Source: Saccharicrinis sp965230625 (GTDB taxonomy: Bacteria > Bacteroidota > Bacteroidia > Bacteroidales > Marinilabiliaceae). Taken from it: a stretch of DNA of 64,000 nucleotides. The stretch lies in the NCBI GenBank assembly GCA_965230625.1, contig CBDDLL010000001.1, positions 1,984,001-2,048,000 of the forward strand. Direction: 5' to 3'. The position numbers were made by a program, and so were the translations under genes. The notes beneath the pieces are model-generated. The model did not search any database. It worked only from the letters and a program-made list of their open reading frames with translations, and was not told the origin of the DNA. Shown here piece by piece: positions 31,625 to 40,579 of this stretch; position 1 is the stretch's first letter; each line of letters opens with the position of its first letter.

Positions 31625-31732
31625 CTTCACAACTCTTACTATATTGATCGCTAAATTGTTCTTTTAAGAACAATTAATTGTTAATTTTTTGTTACAAGCG
31701 GCAAAAATGTAAAAAAAAGTATTAATTGTCAA

Positions 31733-32713
31733 CTATTGATTTATAGAACTCTCAATAATTTCGGTGAATACATCTTTTATTTGCAAATCTGCAGCTTCAA
31801 TTTGTTGCGGAATAAAACTAGTCTTGGTCATTCCCGGGGTAGTGTTTACTTCTAATAGGTATACTGTATTATCTTTAAGCATATAGTCAACTCTTACAAT
31901 ACCTTTGCAGCCTAAAATATCATATATAAGAGAAGTTATCTTTTGAATTCTTTCGGTAATATCTTTAGGCAGTCTTGCAGGAGTTATCTCTTCTGCTTTA
32001 TCTGCATTGTATTTTGATTCATAATCAAAAAACTCATTGGCCGGTATTACTTCCGTGATAGGCAGAACAGTTGTGTTATTCTTAGCTTTATAAACACCGC
32101 AGGTATATTCTTTGCCTTCAATAAACTCCTCAATTATAACCTCGTTACTTTCATTAAAGGCTTTTTCAATAGCAGGTGAAATATCTGCAATTTTAACAGC
32201 TTTGGTAATTCCAAAGCTTGAACCTCCAGCATTAGGTTTTACAAAACAAGGCAAGCCTAATTTTTCAATGATATGGTCAATGTTATACTCAGTTCCTTTT
32301 CTAATTAATAATGAGTCTGCAATTGATACCCCAAATCCTTTTAGATAAGTATTACATGTAAATTTATTAAAGGTTAAAGAAGCAGGTAATACACCACATG
32401 TTGTATATGGTAAGCCAATTAAATCAAAATAGCCTTGTAGTTTACCATCTTCTCCAGGTGTGCCATGAATAGTAATGTACGCACAATCAAATGTATACTT
32501 GTGTTCACCTAACTCATATGAAAAATCATCTTTAGATATCTCTAGTTCATTATTATCAACTTCTGCAACCCACTTTTCTAATGTAACGAGTACAGGAATT
32601 GCATTGTATTTATTTTTATCAATGAAAGATAGTACACCTTGGGCACTGTTTCTAGAAACTACAATCTCTGATGAGTCTCCTCCATAAACAACGGCTATAT
32701 TTTTCTTAGACAT
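31733..32713 (-). CDS. ddl: D-alanine--D-alanine ligase
   Basis: ATP-grasp ligase that makes D-Ala-D-Ala for peptidoglycan precursors in the cytosol. The N-terminal VVYGGDSSEIVVSRNSAQGV, the ITIHGTPGEDGKLQGYFDLIGLPYT segment, CFVKPNAGGSSFGITKA, and the C-terminal RVDYMLKD with LEVNTTPGMTKTSFIPQQ are all family signatures and include the metal-binding residues. Its 326 residues are full length. It is followed, after a 207-base gap, by rluD and the PASTA protein on the same strand, an order I associate with Bacteroidetes. Confidence 0.96.
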   Translation of the reverse strand: MSKKNIAVVYGGDSSEIVVSRNSAQGVLSFIDKNKYNAIPVLVTLEKWVAEVDNNELEISKDDFSYELGEHKYTFDCAYITIHGTPGEDGKLQGYFDLIGLPYTTCGVLPASLTFNKFTCNTYLKGFGVSIADSLLIRKGTEYNIDHIIEKLGLPCFVKPNAGGSSFGITKAVKIADISPAIEKAFNESNEVIIEEFIEGKEYTCGVYKAKNNTTVLPITEVIPANEFFDYESKYNADKAEEITPARLPKDITERIQKITSLIYDILGCKGIVRVDYMLKDNTVYLLEVNTTPGMTKTSFIPQQIEAADLQIKDVFTEIIESSINQ

Positions 32714-32733
32714 ACGCTATTTGTTTCGAAATA

Positions 32734-32863
32734 TTACTGGATTACAAAAATATCGTCTTTAGTTACTGTATCTTTAACGATAATACCCACAACTGGGATA
32801 TTCCAATAACCACTAGTTTGAATAAAGTTATCTAAATTCTGTCTCCCAGAATTCCTTTTTCAT
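32734..32863 (-). pseudogene. possible broken or tiny reading frame between ddl and rluD
   Basis: From ATG 32863 a frame reads MKKEFWETEFR then stop. One frame over, open codons continue as LDNFIQTSGYW, NIPVVGIIVKDTV, TKDDIFVIQ to a TAA at 32734. The second stretch has coding-like composition. A single-base change near 32830 would join them into a protein of about 42 residues. No family recognised; it may be chance. Confidence 0.3.
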
Positions 32864-32920
32864 TCCTTAGGATTTTAAAGCATTATGACACAATACTTGC
32901 TTTACAAAAGCTTTAAATTA

Positions 32921-33979
32921 CTAATCCTTCTCTCTATTAGCAATATATTTTCTCCATTTTTCAATAGCTAAACTCATATCTTCAGGAAGTTCGGTGTTAA
33001 AACTCATTTTTTCATTCGTGTGAGGATGAATAAAACCCAAAGATTTAGCATGTAATGCTTGTCGGGGTAAAATTTTAAAACAATTTTGTACAAATTGTTT
33101 ATACTTTGTAAATGTGGTTCCTTTAAGAATTTCATGGCCTCCATATCGCTCATCGTTAAACAAGGTGTGGCCAATATGCTTCATGTGTGCACGAATTTGG
33201 TGTGTTCTACCTGTTTCTAATACACATTGCACTAAGGTCACATAACCTAATCTTTCCAGAACTTTATAGTGGGTTACTGCATGTTTTCCAAATTCTCCAT
33301 CTGGGAATACAGTCATTTGCATTCTATCTTTCAAACTCCTTCCAACATGTCCGGTGATAGTGCCTTCGTCTTCATCAATATCACCCCATACCAATGCAAT
33401 ATAGGATCGTTCAGTTGTTTTATCAAAAAATTGTCGGGCTAAATGATTTTTAGCCTGTTCGGTTTTAGCAATTACAAGTAATCCAGATGTGTCCTTGTCG
33501 ATTCTATGAACCAATCCAGGGCGAGGATCACTGGCATTAAATAATGGTAAATCTTTTAAATGGTGTGCCAGAGCATTAACTAAAGTGCCACTGTAGTTTC
33601 CATGGCCTGGATGTACAACCATGCCGGGATTTTTATTAATTACTACAATATAATCATCTTCATAATGAATGTTTAATGGAATATCTTCTGGGATAATTTC
33701 TATTTCCCTGGGAGGGTATTCCATTACAATAGTAATGGTTTCGTTGGGTTTTATTTTATAATTAGATTTAACAGGTGCTCCATTTACTAAAATATTACCA
33801 GCCGATGCAGCTTCTTGTATTTTGTTTCGTGAAGCATTTTCTATTCTATTAACCAGGAATTTATCAATTCTTAATTGTTTTTGCCCAGCATCAGTAACAA
33901 AACGATGATGTTCAAACATTTCATTTTGTTCCTCTTCGAAACGATCAAGATCTTCCCTGTTGTCCTTTTCTTCAATCAT
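32921..33979 (-). CDS. rluD: RluA/RluD family 23S rRNA pseudouridine synthase
   Basis: A 352-residue enzyme that isomerises uridine to pseudouridine in large-subunit rRNA. An S4 RNA-binding domain occupies about residues 35-90 (LRIDKFLVNRIENASRNKIQEA). The catalytic motif HRIDKDTSG carries the nucleophile Asp161, and VHPGHGNYSGTLVNAL with ETGRTHQIRAHMKHIGH complete the fold. Assignment as RluD rather than RluA or RluC rests on the S4 domain and length and is likely but not certain. The gene starts directly after the PASTA gene stop with no spacer, so the two are translationally linked. Confidence 0.9.
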   Translation of the reverse strand: MIEEKDNREDLDRFEEEQNEMFEHHRFVTDAGQKQLRIDKFLVNRIENASRNKIQEAASAGNILVNGAPVKSNYKIKPNETITIVMEYPPREIEIIPEDIPLNIHYEDDYIVVINKNPGMVVHPGHGNYSGTLVNALAHHLKDLPLFNASDPRPGLVHRIDKDTSGLLVIAKTEQAKNHLARQFFDKTTERSYIALVWGDIDEDEGTITGHVGRSLKDRMQMTVFPDGEFGKHAVTHYKVLERLGYVTLVQCVLETGRTHQIRAHMKHIGHTLFNDERYGGHEILKGTTFTKYKQFVQNCFKILPRQALHAKSLGFIHPHTNEKMSFNTELPEDMSLAIEKWRKYIANREKD

Positions 33980-34837
33980 TTATAAACTTGTCACATTTAA
34001 AGAATCAATTTCAGCAGAATAAATAACTGTTGAATCATTTAGTAATGTATCTGGTGAAATTTTAAGAGAGTCTATAGTTAGCCAAATGTCCATTGATGAT
34101 CCTAATTGAAGCATCTTGCCACTTAAGGCTTCTGGCAGTTGTTTCCAGACTATTGCATTTGTACTGTCTTCTTGTGTTGCAATACTATCGTCGTAAATAA
34201 TAGCATCGATATTTAATGAGATGGATTGACATTTTTCTTTAGCTTCTTCCAGTGTTAATCCAAACAGGTCGGGAACCTCAGTTTTTTCGTCACTCAATCC
34301 TTGCCCAACCAATAAATCAATAGTTGCTCCCTTAGCAATTAGAGTTCCAGGTTCAATAGGTTTACCTTTATAGTGCTGCCCCAATATAAGTTGCGAATAT
34401 TCCGATGGAATGTAAATCAATTGTCCAACTCTAATGCCGTATGATTCTAGAGTTACCTGGGCATTACGTAGTGAAAAATCAACTAATTGCGGCATAGGAA
34501 CTTGTTCGGCAGAATAGGCATTAATTGTAAAAAAGATAGTTCTGTTTTCTTTTACCTTGCTGCCAGGCTTAGGAGTTTGTTCAACAACAACACCTGGAAT
34601 TAAGTCCGAAATATGAACAGAGTCAATGATCTTGTAACGTAAGTTTTTTTGATGCACTAAATCAATAAACTGTTTCTCCGTTAGTCCAGAAAAATCTGGA
34701 GTAGCAAAGTTTTCGCCATGGTTTGTGTATATATTAAGGGAAATAAATGTACAGATTAACACAATTGCCACAAATGCGATTGCAGATGCAATGTGTATTA
34801 AAAACTTTTTACTTATTAAGAATTTAAGAATTGACAT
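33980..34837 (-). CDS. membrane-anchored PASTA domain protein
   Basis: A 285-residue protein with one N-terminal membrane anchor (residues 14-34) and three PASTA repeats outside, roughly residues 38-105, 108-175 and 180-252. Each shows the proline-glycine pattern seen in VVEQTPKPGSKVKENRTI and IEPGTLIAKGATIDLLVG. PASTA domains in other bacteria bind muropeptides or beta-lactams on penicillin-binding proteins and Ser/Thr kinases. Here there is no kinase or transpeptidase domain. Its place beside ddl suggests a cell-wall role, by inference. The tail of about 30 residues is Ser/Asp-rich. Confidence 0.9.
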   Translation of the reverse strand: MSILKFLISKKFLIHIASAIAFVAIVLICTFISLNIYTNHGENFATPDFSGLTEKQFIDLVHQKNLRYKIIDSVHISDLIPGVVVEQTPKPGSKVKENRTIFFTINAYSAEQVPMPQLVDFSLRNAQVTLESYGIRVGQLIYIPSEYSQLILGQHYKGKPIEPGTLIAKGATIDLLVGQGLSDEKTEVPDLFGLTLEEAKEKCQSISLNIDAIIYDDSIATQEDSTNAIVWKQLPEALSGKMLQLGSSMDIWLTIDSLKISPDTLLNDSTVIYSAEIDSLNVTSL

Positions 34838-35004
34838 AGTGCGTGTTTTATCAAGATGTGCTCAAAAATAATATAAATAGTTAATTAAATATACAATTTT
34901 AGGTTCATTGTAAATATAACATAGTGATAATTAGTGCCTGCAAGAAAACTCAATAATTTCAAAGTCTTTGATAAGAAAATGTCCAAGACATTTAAAGCAG
35001 AGCA

Positions 35005-35035
35005 AAAAAAAAGGATTCAATTATGAATCCTTTTT
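35005..35035. terminator. bidirectional terminator after rpmH
   Basis: AGGATTCA (35012-35019), loop ATTA, TGAATCCT (35024-35031), flanked by nine As on one side and five Ts on the other, so it can act in both directions. On the minus strand it lies 23 bases after rpmH. Confidence 0.85.
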
Positions 35036-35057
35036 AATATCATTGAAGCAAATTTAA

Positions 35058-35216
35058 TTATGCTTTATGTCTTTTCTCGCTAGAAACAGAAAGCTTCTTT
35101 CTTCCTTTAGCTCTTCTGCCAGCTAAAACTTTACGTCCATTAGCGCTAGCCATTCTAGCTCTAAAACCGTGCTTGTTTCTTCTTTTTCTGTTAGAAGGTT
35201 GAAATGTCCTTTTCAT
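35058..35216 (-). CDS. rpmH: 50S ribosomal protein L34
   Basis: A 52-residue protein too short for a 60-residue cutoff. It begins MKRTFQPSNRKRRNKHGFRA and continues with RMASANGRKVLAGRRAKGRKKL, the invariant L34 sequence. The short C-terminal extension SVSSEKRHKA is typical of Bacteroidetes. It is a structural protein of the large ribosomal subunit. In many bacteria rpmH lies beside dnaA or rnpA; here neither is visible. It is followed by a strong terminator. Confidence 0.97.
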   Translation of the reverse strand: MKRTFQPSNRKRRNKHGFRARMASANGRKVLAGRRAKGRKKLSVSSEKRHKA

Positions 35217-35368
35217 CGTATTATGTTTTTATATCTTTCGAAGTTCTTGTATTTTCCTTTTTCGGACTGCAAAAATACATCTTTATTTTCTTCTTCCAAA
35301 AAAAATAAATGATTTATTTAAATTTTTGTTTCTTTTTGCCTTCCAGATAAATAAGAGATAATGAAGTA

Positions 35369-35989
35369 TTATAGAGTAAGGTGTATTATTTTTTTTGTGT
35401 CAAAAAAATCTTCACTATAATATTCTGATAGCTCAACTACCGAAATCTTTCTTTTAAAATCATTTATCTCATCACTAAAGTCACCACCTTTCAGGTAAAT
35501 AATTCCATTTGAAATTGCATTGTTATTTTTATCAGCGATTAAGTGTTTTGTTAATGAAACAAATCTTGGAAACGCTGTAACAGCTCTGCTAATAACAAAA
35601 TCGTATTTATTTTTTACTTTCTCGGATCGTATCTGTTTTGCTTGAACATTTTTTAAACCTAACCCTTCTGCCATAGCTTCAACTACTTTTATTTTTTTTC
35701 CTATTGAGTCGACCAGGTAAAACTGGCAATTAGGGAAATAAATAGCTAACGGTATACCCGGAAATCCACCTCCGGTTCCAACATCAATAATTTTTGTGTC
35801 AGGTACAAATTTAATGTACTTAGCAATTGCAAGTGAATGTAATACGTGGCGGACAACTAGTTCGTTAATGTCTTTACGTGAAATAACATTAATCTTTTCG
35901 TTCCACTCTAAATATAATTGTTCTAATTTTTCGAAAAGAATCAATTGTTCCTCTGATAGTTCAGGGAAATATTTTTTTAGTAAGCTCAT
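35369..35989 (-). CDS. rsmG: 16S rRNA (guanine527-N7)-methyltransferase
   Basis: A 206-residue SAM-dependent methyltransferase that modifies G527 in the 530 loop of 16S rRNA. The SAM-binding motif IIDVGTGGGFPGIPLAI lies at residues 67-83, with SRAVTAFPRF later in the chain. The N-terminal helix WNEKINVISRKDINELVVRHVLHSL is the classical RsmG/GidB start. Length is standard. The sigma factor gene lies 23 bases upstream on the same strand and may be cotranscribed. Confidence 0.95.
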   Translation of the reverse strand: MSLLKKYFPELSEEQLILFEKLEQLYLEWNEKINVISRKDINELVVRHVLHSLAIAKYIKFVPDTKIIDVGTGGGFPGIPLAIYFPNCQFYLVDSIGKKIKVVEAMAEGLGLKNVQAKQIRSEKVKNKYDFVISRAVTAFPRFVSLTKHLIADKNNNAISNGIIYLKGGDFSDEINDFKRKISVVELSEYYSEDFFDTKKIIHLTL

Positions 35990-36012
35990 TTAAAAGATTA
36001 AACTTTGATAAA

Positions 36013-36624
36013 CTAATCTAATTTAACGTCGCTGTTTTTTAATGTATTAAATAATAATTCGCGCGCTCTAAAAAGTTGTGCTTTTACGGTACCGAGCGGT
36101 AAGTCAAGCTCTTGTGCTATTTCTTCATATGAAAACTCATTAAAATAACGAAGCTCAATTAAAGTGCGATATCGTGGTTTAAGTTTTTTTACCACCGTGC
36201 GCATTAAAACGGCTTTTTGTTGTTTTATCAATCCTTCTTCCGGATCAGGGGTTTCATCTTTTAAATGAATAGGAGTTTCGTTTTCTTTTTCTTCGCTAAC
36301 ATGTGATCCATCAATGGAAACGATATTGTTGCGTTTTTTTCTGAGGTAGTCGATGCAATTGTTAGATGCAATCTTAAAAAGCCATGTACTAAATGCATAG
36401 TTTGGTGAATACTGATGAATGTTTTTAAAAGCTTTACCAAAAGCTTCAATAGTTAAATCTTCAGCATCGCTTTTATTATTCACCATTTTTAAAAGCATAA
36501 AATAAATGGCGTCGCGGTATCTGCCCATAAGTTCAGCAAATGCCTTTTGATCGCCCTTTACTGCCAATTGAACGAGTGTAAAATCGTGTTTAGCCTTGTC
36601 TGATAAGTTCGGATTTAAGTCCAT
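36013..36624 (-). CDS. RNA polymerase sigma factor, ECF-type sigma-70 family
   Basis: A 203-residue sigma factor with region 2 (residues ~25-95: FAELMGRYRDAIYFMLLKM, AFSTWLFKIASNNCIDYLRKKR) and region 4 (~140-195: YRTLIELRYFNEFSYEEIAQELDLPLGTVKAQLFRARELL). Region 3 is absent, which defines the ECF class. No anti-sigma factor gene is adjacent, so the activating signal is not apparent. It overlaps the preceding glycosyltransferase gene by 10 bases, an unusual coupling that suggests cotranscription with it and with rsmG. Confidence 0.94.
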   Translation of the reverse strand: MDLNPNLSDKAKHDFTLVQLAVKGDQKAFAELMGRYRDAIYFMLLKMVNNKSDAEDLTIEAFGKAFKNIHQYSPNYAFSTWLFKIASNNCIDYLRKKRNNIVSIDGSHVSEEKENETPIHLKDETPDPEEGLIKQQKAVLMRTVVKKLKPRYRTLIELRYFNEFSYEEIAQELDLPLGTVKAQLFRARELLFNTLKNSDVKLD

Positions 36625-37766
36625 TTATTTTTTTTTGCTTGTCTTTTCCCTCCTAATAGCAATATTCCAGTTACAAACGGAAGTGAAATATCAATAAAAA
36701 TACCACTTCCAATGATGTCTGTTTGTTTTAACCGAATAGCTATTTTTCTTTGAATTGATATCTTAACTACCAATTTAGCAATAATTAATGCAATTATTGG
36801 TATGGCAAAAGTAGAAAAAAAAACAGATATTAAAGAAATGCTCCAAAATAATTGTCTCGATAATACCTCAAGCCCAATGAGAAACTTGATTTTTCGTTTG
36901 TAATATGGAGCTGTTGTTAAATGTCTACTTTTTTGTCGTTTCCATTCTTTAAATGTAACTATCGGTTCGGAGTAAGTGTGTGCCTGAGGACATGCCACAA
37001 TGGCTACATTGTTTTTTGTTGCAGCATCTTTAATAAAAAGATCGTCGTCCCCAGATAAAATGTGTTGATGGTTTTTAAAACCTTCGTGCTTCTGAAATAA
37101 AGATTTTTTATAGGCCATATTTCTACCTACCCCCATGTAAGGTATACCTCTTAAAGCAAATGATAGATATTGAATTGCTATTGTTAGAGTGTCATATCTG
37201 AGCCAATGATTAATAAAACCTTTTCGTTTTTTATAGGCACCTACTCCCAAAACAATTTCTTTATTCTCAGAAAATCCATGCGCCATATTTTTTATCCAAC
37301 TTTTTTCGTTGGGTATACAGTCGGCATCTGTAAATAACAAGTGTTCATGCTTTGCGGCTTTAATTCCAATTGTAACAGCAAGCTTTTTACCATGTTGGAA
37401 TTTTTTGTCGTAAGGTATAGTTGTATAATAAAGGTTATCATATTTTTCTTTAAACCTAGCTAATACTAATTCAGAGTCATCTTCGGATGCATCATTAACC
37501 ACAATTACCTCAAAAGTTTCTGGATATTCTTGATTTAAAATTGAAGGTAAATGTTTCTTAAGGTTTTTTGATTCATTTTTTGCACAGATGATAACAGAGA
37601 TTGGAGGGTAGTTAAAATTAACTGGAGGTAAATATTTTTTTAAATAATTACCTAATCTATTATAGAAGAATAAGTGGTAAAAGGCTTGAATTATAAACAT
37701 TAACGTTAATGCTATAAGAATATAAAGCCACAGACCTTTTGTTGGTATAAATACAGATAATTCCAC
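36615..37766 (-). CDS. membrane glycosyltransferase family 2
   Basis: A 383-residue processive-type GT2 with one N-terminal membrane span (residues 12-32) and two or three at the C-terminus (from ~300). The catalytic domain shows VIICAKNESKNLKKHLPSIL, VVNDASEDDSE, the DxD site FTDADCIPN, SGDDDLFIKDA as acceptor-base region, and a QKSRH box in place of the usual QxxRW. It resembles enzymes adding or polymerising sugars at the inner membrane. The substrate is unknown. The start is GTG at 37764-37766. Its stop overlaps the sigma factor start. Confidence 0.88.
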   Translation of the reverse strand: MELSVFIPTKGLWLYILIALTLMFIIQAFYHLFFYNRLGNYLKKYLPPVNFNYPPISVIICAKNESKNLKKHLPSILNQEYPETFEVIVVNDASEDDSELVLARFKEKYDNLYYTTIPYDKKFQHGKKLAVTIGIKAAKHEHLLFTDADCIPNEKSWIKNMAHGFSENKEIVLGVGAYKKRKGFINHWLRYDTLTIAIQYLSFALRGIPYMGVGRNMAYKKSLFQKHEGFKNHQHILSGDDDLFIKDAATKNNVAIVACPQAHTYSEPIVTFKEWKRQKSRHLTTAPYYKRKIKFLIGLEVLSRQLFWSISLISVFFSTFAIPIIALIIAKLVVKISIQRKIAIRLKQTDIIGSGIFIDISLPFVTGILLLGGKRQAKKNKWT

Positions 37767-37947
37767 TTTTCAAATATGAGATTTTTTTAATTCTCCGACA
37801 AGGATACTTTATGTACTTAAATATATTAATTTGTGTTCTTATTGAAAAAGCTTCAAAAACAAAAACGAAATTTTTTAAGTATTTATTTTGAATAAGAGCA
37901 AGTTAAAAATGTTTTTTTGAATAGCAATTAAAGTTATAATCAATGTT

Positions 37948-37955
37948 TATATTTG
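37948..37955 (+). promoter_or_regulatory. -7 box of the tgt promoter
   Basis: TATATTTG fits TAnnTTTG exactly, 23 bases before the tgt ATG. No -33 TTTG lies at standard spacing; the nearest is 28 bases upstream. Confidence 0.4.
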
Positions 37956-37977
37956 CACCCCCAAATATTTAAGTACA

Positions 37978-39108
37978 ATGGATTTTAAATTACAAGCAAC
38001 AGATATAAAAAGTAGGGCACGCGCTGGTGTAATTAATACAGATCATGGTGAGATTGAAACGCCAATTTTTATGCCTGTAGGAACTGTTGGTAGCGTTAAA
38101 GGAGTTCATTTTAATGATCTAAAAAAAGATATTGAAGCGCAAATAATATTAGGTAATACGTATCATTTATATTTACGACCAGGATTAGAAATTATAGAGA
38201 AGGCAGGTGGATTACATAAGTTTAATGGGTGGGATAAGCCAATTTTAACAGATAGTGGAGGTTACCAGGTATTTTCTTTGAGTGGGAATAGAAAGTTAAC
38301 AGAAGAAGGAGCTATTTTTAGATCGCATATTGATGGTTCAAAGCACTTGTTTACTCCTGAAAATGTTGTAGATATACAGAGGGTTATAGGAGCGGATATT
38401 ATTATGGCATTTGATGAGTGCGCTCCTGGAGATGCTGATCATAATTACGCTAAAAATTCAATGGAGTTAACTCACCGTTGGTTAAAAAGAGGAATTGAGC
38501 GTTTTGATTCTACCCAGCCAAAATATGATCATAATCAAACTTTTTTTCCAATAGTACAAGGAGCTGGATATAGAGACTTAAGAAAGCAGTCTGCCGAATT
38601 TATTGCTTCTTTCGAAAGGGAAGGAAATGCAATAGGAGGACTTTCGGTGGGAGAACCTGCTGAGGTAATGTACGAAATGACGGAGGTTGTAACAGGAATA
38701 TTGCCAAAGGATAAACCAAGATATTTAATGGGAGTGGGAACACCTGTAAATATTCTTGAGTCAATAGCATTGGGAGTGGATATGTTTGATTGTGTTATGC
38801 CTACCAGAAATGGGCGTAATGGAATGTTGTTTACCTCAAAAGGTATTATGAATATGAAGAATGAAAAATGGAAAGATGACTTTTCACCAATTGATCCTGA
38901 AGGAACATCCTTTGTAGATCACCATTATTCAAAAGCATATTTACGCCATTTATTTGTTTCTAACGAGTTGTTGGCTTTGCAAATTGGAAGTATGCATAAT
39001 TTGGCCTTTTATTTGTGGTTAGTAAAAGAAGCACGCAAACGTATTTTAGCAGGGGATTTTATCGATTGGAAAAATAAAATGGTTAAACAATTATCTGTAC
39101 GATTATAA
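37978..39108 (+). CDS. tgt: tRNA-guanine transglycosylase, lacking the zinc-binding cysteines
   Basis: Exchanges G34 of Asn, Asp, His and Tyr tRNAs for the queuosine precursor. The catalytic pocket is intact: TDSGGYQVFSL with Asp92, FDECAPG near 145, GGLSVGEP near 220, and the nucleophile Asp271 in DCVMPTRNGRNG. In the usual enzyme a CxCxxC motif plus His binds zinc. Here residues 301-320 read DFSPIDPEGTSFVDHHYSKA with no cysteine, while the His of MHN (residue 340) remains. I recall this variant from other Bacteroidetes. The 376-residue length is normal. The LptF/G gene starts 110 bases downstream. Confidence 0.95.
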   Translation: MDFKLQATDIKSRARAGVINTDHGEIETPIFMPVGTVGSVKGVHFNDLKKDIEAQIILGNTYHLYLRPGLEIIEKAGGLHKFNGWDKPILTDSGGYQVFSLSGNRKLTEEGAIFRSHIDGSKHLFTPENVVDIQRVIGADIIMAFDECAPGDADHNYAKNSMELTHRWLKRGIERFDSTQPKYDHNQTFFPIVQGAGYRDLRKQSAEFIASFEREGNAIGGLSVGEPAEVMYEMTEVVTGILPKDKPRYLMGVGTPVNILESIALGVDMFDCVMPTRNGRNGMLFTSKGIMNMKNEKWKDDFSPIDPEGTSFVDHHYSKAYLRHLFVSNELLALQIGSMHNLAFYLWLVKEARKRILAGDFIDWKNKMVKQLSVRL

Positions 39109-39217
39109 AAAGTAAGTAAAAGTCGGATATGATTTAGCTACTAAAAATGATGCTTAAAATAGTTTTGCTCATTAAAAATTAGTTTTTTTGTAATTACATT
39201 TAAGTATACCACTTTAT

Positions 39218-40309
39218 ATGAGAGGAGCCATACAAAAGCTTGACAGATACATCATCCGTAAATTTTTAGGTACATATTTTTTTGCCATTTTACTTATTAT
39301 AAGCATTGCTGTAGTTTTTGATTTTACTGAGAAAATTGACAATTTCTTAGAAAGAGAAGCTCCATTTAATGCAATCATATTTGATTACTACTTAAATTTT
39401 ATCCCTTATTTTGCCAATCTTTTTACTCCGCTATTTGTATTTATTGCAGTAATATTTTTCACCTCAAAAATGGCTTACAATACTGAAATTATTGCCATTT
39501 TATCAGGAGGTGTTAGTTTTAGAAGGTTAATGTTTCCTTATTTTGTTGGAGCTCTGGTGGTAGGAGTGTTTTCTTTTATCTTAGGAGCTTATGTAATACC
39601 TCCCGCAAATAAAACAAGATTGGAGTTTGAATCTACTTATGTAAAGAAAAAAAAGGATACTGGACTGCATGATATCCATTTGCAACTAGAACCTGGATTG
39701 TTTGTTTATATGGGTAAATTTTATAGTTACAGAAATAAAGGAAATCATTTTTGTGCTGAAAAATTTGAAGGAAACAAGCTTGTGTCAAAATTGTCTGCGC
39801 AAAGTATAGTATATAATAAAGAAAAGAATAATTGGACTTTAACAGATTATATACAGAGGGATTTTATTGATGAAATGCATATTGAAATAACGGAAGGAAA
39901 TAAAATTGATACCGTTTTTAATATGAGTCCTTCCGACTTTAAATCGGAACATAACTGGTTTGAAACTATGACAAATACTGAATTGTCAAAATATATTGAA
40001 GTTCAAACAAAAAAAGGAGTGGGATCGATAAAACCATATGTTATTGAATATTATAAGCGATTTGCAAATCCTTTCTCGGCGTTTATTTTAACATTAATTG
40101 GTGTTTCATTAGCGTCACGAAAAGTTCGTGGAGGAATTGGTTTGCATATTGGAATAGGATTAGGATTAAGTTTTGGGTATATATTATTTATGACTATTTC
40201 AACAACTTTTGCCATTAATGGCAGTATGAACCCTCTTTTAGCTGTGTGGTTACCTAACATAGTATTTGCATTGATAGGAATATATTTATATAATTCTGCT
40301 CCTAAATAA
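39218..40309 (+). CDS. LptF/LptG-type lipopolysaccharide export permease
   Basis: A 363-residue inner-membrane protein of the YjgP/YjgQ family. Three spans are in the N-terminal ~130 residues, a periplasmic beta-jellyroll domain is around 135-265 and three spans are at the C-terminus. The N-terminus KLDRYIIRKFLGTYFFAILL and the C-terminal ANPFSAFILTLIGVSLASRKVRGGIG are diagnostic. It pairs with another permease and the LptB ATPase to extract lipopolysaccharide from the inner membrane. I cannot tell F from G, so no symbol is given. Confidence 0.93.
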   Translation: MRGAIQKLDRYIIRKFLGTYFFAILLIISIAVVFDFTEKIDNFLEREAPFNAIIFDYYLNFIPYFANLFTPLFVFIAVIFFTSKMAYNTEIIAILSGGVSFRRLMFPYFVGALVVGVFSFILGAYVIPPANKTRLEFESTYVKKKKDTGLHDIHLQLEPGLFVYMGKFYSYRNKGNHFCAEKFEGNKLVSKLSAQSIVYNKEKNNWTLTDYIQRDFIDEMHIEITEGNKIDTVFNMSPSDFKSEHNWFETMTNTELSKYIEVQTKKGVGSIKPYVIEYYKRFANPFSAFILTLIGVSLASRKVRGGIGLHIGIGLGLSFGYILFMTISTTFAINGSMNPLLAVWLPNIVFALIGIYLYNSAPK

Positions 40310-40579
40310 ATGACCTACCTGAACTATTTAAAATAAAGTTGATGCATTAAATAATTGTAAGTTTTCTTTAACTATTACTTATCTAAATACTGATAAACTC
40401 TGGGGAAAATGAATACAAAAAACTGATATAGATTACTATGTAACTAATTTGTTAATTTTAAATGAATTTTTTATCGATTTCGGTATCGTTTTTTTTTGTA
40501 TTTATGTATCCGTAATTTGTAGTTATATTCTTATTTGTAAGATATTGATTTGTATTAGGTTAATTAAAAATGTTTAACT

